A stretch of 64,000 nt of DNA from Hirudinaria manillensis (Eukaryota > Annelida > Clitellata > Hirudinida > Hirudinidae). Shown here piece by piece: positions 54,731 through 64,000 of this stretch (position 1 is the first letter of the stretch; the number at the start of each line of letters is the position of its first letter). Position numbers and translations under genes: made by a program. A model generated the notes under the pieces. It did not search any database. It was not told the origin of the DNA and was given only the letters and a program-made list of their open reading frames with translations. The stretch is taken from positions 1,776,501-1,840,500 of the forward strand of contig CM067534.1 of the NCBI GenBank assembly GCA_034509925.1. The letters run 5' to 3'.

Positions 54731-55259
54731 ATAAGATCCAGTTGTAATTTCAATGTTTTTTCTTGAAATAATTAACTTTAAAATAATTACGCCAAAGACC
54801 CGGGACCAGAAACCTGAGCGTGCTATTCTTTTCTGATAAAACACATTTTTCAACTTTATCCTTGACCTAAACGAAAAATAAATCTTTAACAAGAATTAAT
54901 CAACATTAACCATTAGATGCCCAAGGGATGTACAATTGTAATGATTATAATGCAAAATGCAGATGTTTCTGGAGCTAGATTGGTTGTAAAAACTTTCCTC
55001 GCCAGTCGAGAGAGCGATGGCATGAATGCTTTTTGTGACTTCCACAACAACAGTAGAAAATCAGGTTGTCGAAGCCAACCGGTTGTAGAAAAGACAGTTA
55101 ATGATATCGAAAAAGGACAGATTCTTGCCTTTTGTCTTTAGACTTGAATTTGTCAAATTATGAGAAGGTTGAATCGCTCAATCTTAAACCTTCAAAGGTT
55201 ATAAGCCGTTATTTTAGTTTTCCTCAAATATCCGAGCTGAGAACATAATGGTCCGCAAA

Positions 55260-55445
55260 GGCCGCTTTGAAAGCAGTAAACGCCGGCCCGCCCATTTGAC
55301 CGAGGTCGACTGGCCCGGCCTGGTCTCTAACGTGAAGATGTGATCCAGCGATTCCTTATTTGGAGGGACGTGTGGAAGATGTCCCCGTTGCGGCCGGCCT
55401 TTGCGACCAGTTGCCTTGCAAGGACAATTTGCGGAGGTGGGCTGT
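55260..55445 (+). mobile_element. LINE relic piece related to 47485-47580
   Basis: Short GC-rich segment whose GGCCTTTGCGA and AAGGACAATT...GAGGTGGGCT words match the beginning of the family A fragment at 47485-47580. Frames are broken. This is a small fragment and the assignment is tentative. Confidence 0.4.
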
Positions 55446-55919
55446 TAGCTCCAAGGTAAAACAGTATTGCCACCTTTCGATGACATTTTATGCTTTTGCA
55501 ATGATTCAATATCCCATATTTCGACAATGGTGCCCAGCTAAGCGGTTGATGCTAAATTAAGTATTTGATTAAACAAAGTATTGCCTAGATTAGTAAGACG
55601 GCTGGTCTTGTCAACATCCCACATCGGGCAAGCATTTGGTTTTATTATTTGAATTTACATTGTTTGAATTTGATTAGGAAAGAGAAAAATTCATAATCAT
55701 TTATAAGAGCAACGAATCAATTGTATGTAGTAGGTGTGACAGTGGAACTGGGAAGAAAGTTCCATATTTTTATTATGCATTTGGTATAAAATCATTTATT
55801 TTAGTTTGTTGTACGTAGATCCGATCGTAGGTTGGGTTGGCCTCTCGTGGAGGAGTATGTGGCTTTTTGAATATGTTTAGTGAGGTCAGTAGATAATTAG
55901 GTAATTAATTATTTTGTGA

Positions 55920-56190
55920 AGTAAACAGGGATCAGTGATGAGGCGGCGATGCCCAAGACCCTCTCAACCGATCGAAGCATCCGAGCTGCCTGAATGCTGG
56001 GATGGCCTTGGTAAATTGCTTCTGAAATCTTTCAATTCTGTAAATTGACAATCTGTGGTGAGAGCAGCAGACTCGACTGATGTAATCGAGCAATGGCATT
56101 GACGCAAAAGGCTTTGACTAGAAGATTTTGAAGTGAATGCTTCGAGAATTAGCCGTGATCAAAACTCAGACGCCAATTAAACAGCTGTCT
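55920..56190 (-). mobile_element. CR1-like LINE relic, end of RT
   Basis: On the minus strand one frame reads LLDYISRV ... RIERFQKQFTKAIPAF ... FDRL, matching the QIQKRFTKAIPTL block and its surroundings in the LINE at 8840-11780. It is a short diverged copy, from a related but not identical family. Confidence 0.6.
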
Positions 56191-56199
56191 AAAATCACG

Positions 56200-56843
56200 T
56201 TGTCAGTCAGAAGACAAAAATGGGTGTATCGCACCTTGACATGACTGAGCTTTAATAAATTTATTTCAAAGAAACGATTTACAAACAGTGCATATCATAA
56301 AGGTCTTATAAAATTATTCAGATTATGATAGCAACTACTACTGTATATATTGTTCCACATTCTTAAAAGCGAGCAGTCCTCCAGTCCACACTACCCAGCA
56401 GTTTCACAAAGCTAAGGTCGAATGATCGATTGAAGTATGTCCAAGGAGGCAGCCTCTATTGAAGATTGCAGTGCTTTGGAGAATTATCTTGTTTTTTTAA
56501 TCTGTTTTCTATACAGCTTTCCCATTTAGTGATATTCCAATTCCATTTAGCGATATTTTTTTTAAACTTTAACCTTAACGTTCCTAAACATTTTTTTAAA
56601 ACCTTTTGTCGCTTTTGAAGTCTGAAATGATAGATGATAAAGCTACGTGACATAATATTAGATGGCATAGTTTTTGTTTTGTTTTTTTACAAAATACATA
56701 ACCAGCATTAAGCAAAGCTTGCGTGAAATCTTTTTCATGGACAGACCATTAAGAGCAATATTTAGCAACTTGAGTAACATTTGATCTAATGGAAATCAAA
56801 TTAAATAATCCATTTCAGAAGCTAAATAAAAAATAAATAAATA

Positions 56844-56875
<32 letters not shown>

Positions 56876-57312
56876 CTGACTTTTTATGTGGGACTTGGTT
56901 CGTGCGCACTTCACAACCTCGGTCGTTCTCGACTCGACGAGTCGTGGTATAAATGTTGAGTTTCTCCGGGTCTGCTCGAGTCTGGCGTATGATTGTGTTG
57001 CATCGAGGGTTCGGGATTTTGTTGCATTCTAGATTATTGCAGATAAAATATTTAGAAAATAATATTTAAATATCAATTGATTCTACAAAAGTTGCAATCA
57101 CTTGCTGCGTCTTTTCAAAGCAGAAAAAAATAAGAACTTTGGTTATTTGTAGATGCGCGACATTAGTCACGAACTCAGACTTTACATTTTAATAGGATTA
57201 TTGTACGTATCTAATTATGCTACAAATAATAGATATGATTAGGATTTCACCTTTTTCGTATTAAGTTCTGTTTTAAACGTTGTTTTAGGTTTTCTTTGTT
57301 CAAAAATTCAAG
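56200..57312. other. Upstream flank of FAM162-family gene
   Basis: No gene seen. An AAT/ATA triplet run lies at 56826-56873. The region from about 56900 to 57312 should hold the promoter of the next gene. A TATAAAT at about 56949 is possible but is far upstream of the start codon. Confidence 0.4.
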
Positions 57313-57903
57313 ATGGCCTCTTTCCTTAAGAGTATTTTGCCCAGAGGAAGCCAAATCGGCTTGAAAATGAGAAATGTTTTAATGATGCCCGTGAATAGAA
57401 TGTCAGGATACTCAGGTAGGAAAGTATGCGTCTAGGTTTAAACATATCGATGATTGAATTGTTTGAATTTTGTGTCATTAGATCACGTGGTACCGACAAA
57501 TTTTCAAAAGAAGATTTTGGTCTGGACTAAATTCTACCCTGATGCAGTATCTGTTCCAGTCATAGTGAGGTGAGATTTACGAAACATTTGACGATGCAAG
57601 TATATCTTTAGTTCATGGTCTTAAGTAGATATGATGTTTGATATGATGATAGGATAGTTTTTGTCTATTAGTCAATCAATTTAGTTATTTCGGGATACAA
57701 AATTTTATATTCTTAGGCGGGGACAGCTGAGGAATGCCATAGACTTATTTAGAATTCGTGTCAATGTGCTCATGATGGCCTTTGCCACGGGAGCTTATGC
57801 AGCCATGATCTATCGTGGAAAGCAATTGAGAAAAGAAGGCGACACCGCTATAAAGAGGGGATTGGCTCACATACAGAAATTGAGGGAGGAAAATTATAAG
57901 TGA
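57313..57903 (+). CDS. FAM162: FAM162-family (UPF0389) mitochondrial membrane protein
   Basis: Small protein of 125 residues from three exons (57313-57415, 57482-57569, 57717-57903) with GT-AG junctions and consistent phases. The N-terminus is rich in Arg, Lys and Met without acidic residues (MASFLKSILPRGSQ), as in a mitochondrial presequence. The family core follows: VPTNFQKKILVWTKFY, then IDLFRIRVNVLMM, a membrane span (VLMMAFATGAYAAMIY) and GKQLRKEGDT at the start of a charged tail. The word around FQKKILVWT and the single span are the marks of FAM162A/B relatives, mitochondrial membrane proteins linked to stress-induced apoptosis in mammals; the role here is inference. The start codon sits in CAAGATGG, a good context. 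The first two introns are very short (66 and 147 bp). Confidence 0.85.
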
Positions 57904-58291
57904 AAGAAGGTTAATGGTGGCATCCTTTTTATAAAAGGTTTTCTCATAAAACTGAGAACGTTTAGCTAATGATTTTGTTTCGATCTTGCTTATGGAGTTT
58001 GAGATTTCTCTAGTGTCGATTTCTTAACACGACAGGTTACGTCCGCTTTAAAGTCTCATATTCTTCATAAAAGACCATTTTGAAACATTTATCAAAATGT
58101 AACCAGTGGATTTCGTTTCTCGTTATGTTCCCTTATTAGTTTTTCCAGCACAAATGTTTGTGATGAAAAGGACAGCACTCCACTAATGGTGTTGTCCTGG
58201 AATTGAAACTTTCAGACTGCGGTGTCGAGGCTTCTACGTAAATCATTGAGTGAAACTGCCGCATGTAACCCATCGTGCCGAGTGTTTCATC

Positions 58292-58297
58292 AATAAA
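58292..58297 (+). promoter_or_regulatory. Polyadenylation signal of FAM162-family gene
   Basis: AATAAA about 390 bp after the stop codon, in the first such position downstream on the plus strand. Confidence 0.5.
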
Positions 58298-60730
58298 TCA
58301 TAGAAATCTTTTCTTTAACGTGTTACTTGTTTAACTAATTGGGACTTGTGATCTCTGGGATGATTTGTTAACGTGCTGATCTAAAGACCTCATGACATAG
58401 AATGAACCAGATTTGTGTCGACCGGGAAAGAAGCAGATTTAATCGCTAAATTGTTTTTTTTCGGGCCCAGCCTTCTTATCGAATTTTTCAAAAAGTATGT
58501 TACATCGCCAAAACGTTCTGAATCCGCCAGAGTTTGATAGCTTACAATAAAAGTCGATAAGTTAACACCGAAAATGAATCATTGTATGACATCTAAAGCA
58601 GCAAACATTGCCTTTTAGAAATGGGGCTGTTGAGGGAAACATAGCTTGATATTGAATTTGAATCTCTATTAAGGATGAAATCTGTTTGGAAAGCTCGTGC
58701 TTAACGGTGACATTCATCTAGCGCATTGTAAAGTTTTTTTACATCTATGACTTTCTGTTTACTGTAAAACAAAATCAAATTTCTGGCGGATGGCATGACG
58801 GAATTGCAGACGATAATTAAACTGGAATGACATTGTCAAATAATGAGTGGCTCTATTCAGAATGAATAAGAATTTAACAAACAATAAATAAAATAACAAA
58901 CTAAAACGAAAATAACTTACAAAATGAAAATACGAATCATCATCATCGTCGATTGTCAGGATAATCACCATCTTTAACGACCCAGACAGTACCAGAACGT
59001 GTGCACCCAATCACCCTAATCTCCTCTCCCAGGCTTCTCTTTCATCAATTATACTGCACTTCAGTCGAAGAGACTTCGTGAGTCTGGTCACGTAGGTTTA
59101 TCAGATTTTTTCTTTTGTGGAGAAGCGATGACTCATCAAGTACGGGATGAGGTGAATGGACCGAGAAAATAATATTTGTATTAATCACAAATTAAACTTT
59201 AAAATAATAAACGTAATAATAACAATTTACGCTTCATTGAAATGCTTACTTATGCATTTGTAAATTAAGATGTTTGTCAACCTTGAAATCATTTTTTTAA
59301 AGATCGCCTGATTAGAATTTCTTTGACGATTTCAAACAAATTAATTTTATTTTAAATTTTAAAATTTGAATTTAATCACCCAGACTTTCGAGGATTACTT
59401 GTTGCTTGCTGAATTAAAGCTGGCCTGATAAAATGAGACTTACGCAGAAGCAGAATAATGACCTGTAATCATTTGTTTGTAACATAAAAGCATAAGCTCA
59501 AAATGGTCATCCCATGAGTCGTCATTTGTTTCGTGGAACGTTTTCATAACCGTGATGTTCAGATATTTCTAACTAGCGAAATTATACTATGTAAATAAAT
59601 AAATAAGTAAATAAATAAATATTTATTAACGATATTAGCTAGTGTGATAATTATGATAATAATAATTGGTATAACATTAGTATTGTAATTATAAAAATAA
59701 TAGAATTAATTCTAGTAATATTTTTTAATCAAATTGAGTCTACAGTCAGTTGAAAGCAAATATTTCATATATCCATTTTCTATCCGTTCTCTGAGCATCG
59801 CTTGTCACAAATAATCACCTGAACATTAACTTCACCCCAAGACCTGGCATCTTTGTAGTGACCGTAATTAGAGAAAGTATTTGGCTGAATTGATTAATTT
59901 ATAATGAAGTGTAGCAAATTCACGCACAAAGAAATAAATAATTGACCCACGTACAATATTTTTTATTTATGAATTTATTCAAATTCAAAGCAGCAATCCT
60001 CCGCTAAAAGACTGACCCTAAAATATAACAATTAATGAACCGCGTCGAACCTCAAACATTTAAATAATTATTCAATTTTAAAACAAACATTTGAAAGTTA
60101 ATTTACAATTCAAGACCTGAAGACATTCAATGTAACGACTTCAAAGAGAATACTTAACAGAATACAGAATTACGCAACAATACGGTGCTAGACCAATGTC
60201 CTAATTATTCCTGTATCTATTCGGTTAGCACAACCATTCACTAACATTGCAAAATGAGAGTTTCTCTTCTAGTTTACATAAATTCTAGCCTAATTTTTAA
60301 AATTTTGTTTCGTATTGTTAAAGAATATGACTTTTAATAAATGACGACTTAGACCTTCTATGGATTAATATAGATTGTAAAACCATTAATTCATTAATTG
60401 GTTAATATTTTTGCTGTTTAAATTTGTATAACCTTCCTCTCTTCGAGGAGAGCAATTTAAGACAATTCTCGTGATTGGACATGAAGAGTCTCACCTAACC
60501 ATAGGGATTCGTGACGCTTCTCATGTTAATGCGATTATAGTTTATTATCAGCTAATGACACTCAACGTATATGGCTTAACGATGCGACCAAGTTATAAAA
60601 CATAAAAGTTTTTTAAAGTTAAAATATAAAATAACAAAAACAGAAATATTGAATGAATTTTAATCCGTTTCGATTAAAAATAGTCTTAATAACATCCAAT
60701 GTCAATCCAAGCGCTACCAAAAATAGCTGT
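58298..60730. other. Intergenic, no feature
   Basis: About 2.4 kb of AT-rich DNA with no supportable gene. Short AAT/AAAT runs occur (59593-59640). A minus-strand frame at 58759-59010 is not supported by any domain or splice partner. Confidence 0.4.
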
Positions 60731-62133
60731 CAGTGGTCGTCATATCTTTAAGTGGGAGATGATTTTTCGCGATAAAGTTTGACAAAATTTACAAAACCCA
60801 AATTTGGATAACTTATTTGTTATAAACATTGCAATTAAATGCGTGGAAATTTATTCTATATTCTGACAATAACTTTTTGAGATATTTTCTAAAGTCCATT
60901 TTTTAATAAGTAATTATTCGTCATATCTTTAAGTTGCCTGAAATAAAAAGGTGATAATAAGTGTTCTAATGATTTTATTAATTCAAAAATAGTGTCGATA
61001 TGATGTGCATTGTCTAGTCTTGTTTATTATATCAATGCATCTTGATTTCATTCACGCCACTATTTATTCCAGTCATTCCTTTAGCAGGCTTTTCCAGGAT
61101 TCAATTATCGTCTCTTTTAACTCCATAATTGTTGAATATTGTTGACCATTGTGGTAAACCTTCCTTGCCATAGTCTACCAAACATTTTCTATAATATTTA
61201 AATCAGGAGGGCACGTTGGTCATTTCATAATATTCACCTTTTCCTCCCAGAAAAGTGACATTGCTTCCTCTGAGGTGTGAATGAAGGCATTGTCCTGCTG
61301 GAAAACAAATTCATTTTTATGGGAATCTTTAGCAAATGGAATGAGAAAAGTGGAACTGGTCTTGATATAATCCTTAGACGCTGGTTTTTCATGAATATAG
61401 GATAATTCTATCTGACCGCCAGCTGAAAATCCTCCGCCAGATCATTACTGAAGCACCTGCAATATTCCTGCACAATAAATCTCTTACTTTTTTCGTAAAT
61501 CAAGCCAGTAATACTGTCATCCATCAGGGCCATAAAAATTAAACTTTTACTTCGTTTGAAAAAAATTCTGACCTCCGTTCGTCCCCATAATCGACCGCGT
61601 CTTTTGCCCATTACAGGCAATGCCGTCTGTGACATTTCTTGAACGCTGGGATTTTTTGACGTCGCTTTTATTCTAGTATTTTGCTCTTCTGCATACACCT
61701 TAACACTGTAGAATTGCTGACTTACAAATTTAATGATGAATTAACTTTCTCTGCTGAAATTTTCGCCTTTGAATCCACTGGAATGAGAATTCATCGATCC
61801 TTCTTCGATGGTTTTGGGGGTATCCCACCAAGACTTTTCTTACCATATTTATCGGGAGTTCTCAAAAAGTTTCCCATTACAATTTCGAAATGTTGTAGCC
61901 CTTTGGAACTAATGGAAATTGAATAATTTACTTTTTTAACCCTATAATCTGACCTCTTCCATGCTCACCCAGTCGTGCTTCGTATTCCATGTTCTTAGAA
62001 GTCAAATAAAACTTTTAATTTGTTCTAATTGATGTTGTTAGACATATCGAATAAAATAATAATCATTTCGTCCAATGCACTCCAATAAATAAATAATTAT
62101 GACACCCCTCTTAAAGATATGACGAACATTCTG
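60731..62133 (-). mobile_element. Tc1-like DD34E transposon, decayed
   Basis: Cut-and-paste transposon of about 1.4 kb with inverted terminal repeats. The left end (about 60731-60752) reads CAGTGGTCGTCATATC and onward; the right end (about 62110-62133), read on the minus strand, has the same CGTCATATCTTTAAG core. A further copy of the core in the same orientation lies inside the left end (60916-60933). The minus strand between 61990 and 61010 holds a broken transposase: GRGQIIGLK and PDKYGKKSLGG of the N-terminal DNA-binding part, GGFSAGGQIELS, the second catalytic Asp in FQQDNAFIHTS, and the Glu in DLNIIENVW. The Asp-Glu gap is 34 residues, the Tc1 type. Many stops and frameshifts show it is inactive. 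Confidence 0.85.
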
Positions 62134-63320
62134 GCACGCTAATTCGCGTTTCCTGCCCAAACGTTTGAGCATACGTAATAAATTCGTTTCTAACTTTGTA
62201 ATAAGATTTCATACTAGAATGATGAGTTTCAACAACAGGCTTTTGTGTGAAACACAAACTTTCAAAACCGCGTGTGGTTGATGAAATTTAGGAAAATGGC
62301 CAAACACTAACTTGCGTGAACACGACTTGGAAAATTGTCGTATTTATACCAAAAATAATTTAACCAAATATTTTACCAAAAAGTATGAATTTTAAAAGAA
62401 TCCTAATTTTAGCGCTGAAATTTCACTTGCAGCCGTCGTACAAAAGTGTGACGTGATTCAAAGAATTATTACAATTATTATTTTTGTTGTTATTATTATT
62501 ATTATTATTATATATTTTCGTTGTAATATGAAATTGATACAGGAAAATTTGTTCAATGTAAAATTGGCATTGAGATATTTTACAAATCAACTATGATGCA
62601 AAACAGATGCATATAAATCAGTGTTGCAAAATCGTCTCAGAAGAGATCGTCCTTCAGTGGGAAGGGAATATCTGAAATATGAAAATTATAATGTTATCAG
62701 GCGAGAACTGCTAGAGTCGTGTTTTTATGTCGTCCACAATATTGAAGTACCAACTTTAGATGCAATACTTTATGGTAGATTTATTATCATTAACGAACTT
62801 TAGGAATGATTAAATTAGCCAATCTTACCGTGGTCTCTTTTAGATATTTTACTGGGCAAATCGGATGGAAGAAAGAAACCTGACATTTAAATATAAAATT
62901 GATTAGAGATCAAGATCAAGTTCAGCTACATTGAAACAACCGTACAATGCTTCAATCAATGTAACACGTGCATAAGTTTTAGTCAGATGTGCCAAAATCA
63001 GCAAACATGTTCAGTAATCTTTTAGAGCATCTTTTAACCATTCTCCGTATTTCTAGGGCCGATGATCTCTCCATCGTCATGCGTAATTGGCCAATATTTG
63101 GCAAACTGAAATTGTTTACGACTGCTTTTTTTTAATATTAATCTTTGGTTAGCTAAAACTTACATTGAAATAAGCTCATTTCTTGTCCCTAGGATTCCTA
63201 AACCACATTTTTCTCAATATTTTACGAATAACGTTTGGAAATAAAATCACTCTAATAACACAAGTTCATATTCATATTGATTTCGTTAAATTAATTCAAA
63301 AATGCGGTTACAACAGTAGA
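62134..63320. other. Intergenic between Tc1-like element and small secreted-protein gene
   Basis: No gene is supported. An ATT triplet run lies at 62478-62510. A 60-codon frame at 62621-62803 starts with a non-ATG codon and has no recognised content. Confidence 0.4.
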
Positions 63321-63326
63321 TTTATT
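63321..63326 (-). promoter_or_regulatory. Polyadenylation signal of small secreted-protein gene
   Basis: AATAAA on the minus strand about 100 bp after the stop codon at 63425-63427. Confidence 0.6.
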
Positions 63327-63424
63327 TCCATAAGTTCTTTCTATCAGGTTAACTTGGTATGACATCAACCTTATTAGTACTACTAAATTTGAATCATAAA
63401 ACGCTTCTCAACTGGATGCAATAA

Positions 63425-63820
63425 TTAAACATTCGGAAGCCTTTTAGCTTCAGAAAATTCTGAGCCTCTTTCAGCCTCATTAAATTCTTTAAAAGCTAAT
63501 AAAGCAGGGGAAGGATAACGTCACTTCAACAAAACTAAAACATCGACTCACTGGGATTTCCACCAAAGTTCATTTCACTCATCAATTGATCCACCGGCAT
63601 TTTCCTTTCCCGCAAAGACAGGCTTTTGAAACCGTCTCGGACATATGCTTCAATATAGAGTAAAATTTAATTAAATCGAGCTAAATTTAAAGATCTTGAT
63701 GCAAACCTAATTTAAATTTAACTTACCTGGTTCGTGGAACCCAAGAGATAGGTCAACGAAGACTAATAAATAAATTAGGAAGATATTGATGTGGCTGTAA
63801 AATCCTCTTGATTTAACCAT
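63425..63820 (-). CDS. Small secreted protein (3 exons, 86 residues), family unknown
   Basis: Minus-strand gene of exons 63820-63727, 63647-63552 and 63495-63425. Donors are GTAAGT and GTGAGT, acceptors TTGAAG and TTATTAG, and both introns are phase 1 and under 90 bp. The sum is exactly 261 nt. The first 29 or so residues form a signal peptide with a hydrophobic core (INIFLIYLLVFVDLSLG), probably cleaved before FHEP. The mature part, under 60 residues, is charged and Cys-free (AYVRDGFKSLSLRERKMP, SEMNFGGNP, ending EAKRLPNV). The KR near the end is a possible prohormone-convertase site, so a peptide precursor is one option, but no known peptide motif is recognised. The exons are too short to show up as long open frames. 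A TATA box and an AATAAA signal in the right places support a real gene. Confidence 0.68.
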
Positions 63821-63860
63821 TTTGCAAAATGTTGATCATCTCTTGAAATTTCGAAGCTCT

Positions 63861-63867
63861 TTATATA
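63861..63867 (-). promoter_or_regulatory. TATA box of small secreted-protein gene
   Basis: TATATAA on the minus strand, about 41 bp before the start codon, implying a very short 5' UTR of roughly 10-15 nt. Confidence 0.6.
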
Positions 63868-64000
63868 AGGAGATTCTAACCAATTTAAAAAAAAACAACT
63901 AAAAAAACAGTTTCTGGAAAAACTTCGAGATTATTTGTCTACATCTCGTCGCAGAAATATTAAATTGCTGAGATTGCATTTTCGCTGACCTTAATTAAAT

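Noticed and set aside
63000..63150. Alternative last exon for the small secreted-protein gene, from the acceptor near 63112
   Set aside because: In the phase required by exon 2 it gives an early stop, whereas the acceptor at 63496 gives a clean frame followed by AATAAA.

Overview
The window looks like an AT-rich invertebrate nuclear genome. The genes are split by GT-AG introns, the gaps hold long microsatellite arrays, the mobile elements are animal types (LINEs, a Tc1-like element, a Helitron relic, a copia-type Gag scrap), and the host proteins are metazoan families (cathepsin L, a CUB-CUB-LDLa-TM receptor, FAM162). No rRNA or tRNA, bacterial-style operon or CRISPR array was seen. The species cannot be named from the sequence. 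Exon structures were read by hand from splice signals, reading-frame phase and agreement between paralogues, so they are models and not transcript evidence.

Region 1 (1-19.6 kb) is a gene cluster. It has three complete 8-exon cathepsin L-like protease genes (1045-3285, 14676-16359, 17776-19501) with identical exon phases and almost identical exon lengths. Between the first and second lie two paralogous 3-exon genes of unknown family (5050-6391, 12041-13396). Each of these encodes two copies of a roughly 65-residue helical repeat, then a charged helical region. A long CR1/L2-like LINE (about 8.85-11.78 kb) sits between the pair. Exon 3 of the cathepsins is about 95-96% identical between copies while other exons have diverged, which suggests gene conversion.

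Region 2 (19.6-34 kb) holds no host gene I can support. It contains a 25-bp minisatellite, about 530 bp of GAGT repeat, an R2-like LINE on the minus strand (25.0-27.75 kb, frameshifted) and an apparently intact R4/Dong-like LINE (29.59-33.81 kb) with TAA repeats on both sides.

Region 3 (35.27-46.87 kb, plus strand) is a Neto/SOL-2-like membrane protein spread over eight recognised exons: CUB1, CUB2, LDLa, one membrane span and a cytoplasmic tail. Its signal-peptide exon was not found. Its introns are full of ATT/TAA and GAT/GAC triplet arrays and a TTATG pentanucleotide array.

Region 4 (47.4-56.3 kb) is a mobile-element graveyard: fragments of at least three LINE families, a copia-type Gag piece and a Helitron helicase relic.

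Region 5 (56.3-64 kb) has a compact 3-exon FAM162-family gene (57313-57903), a decayed Tc1-like DD34E transposon (60.73-62.13 kb) and, on the minus strand at the right edge, a 3-exon gene for an 86-residue small secreted protein (63820-63425) with a TATA box and a polyadenylation signal. The genes of one region do not form an evident pathway with those of another. The only functional clusters are the protease array and the paired two-repeat genes.
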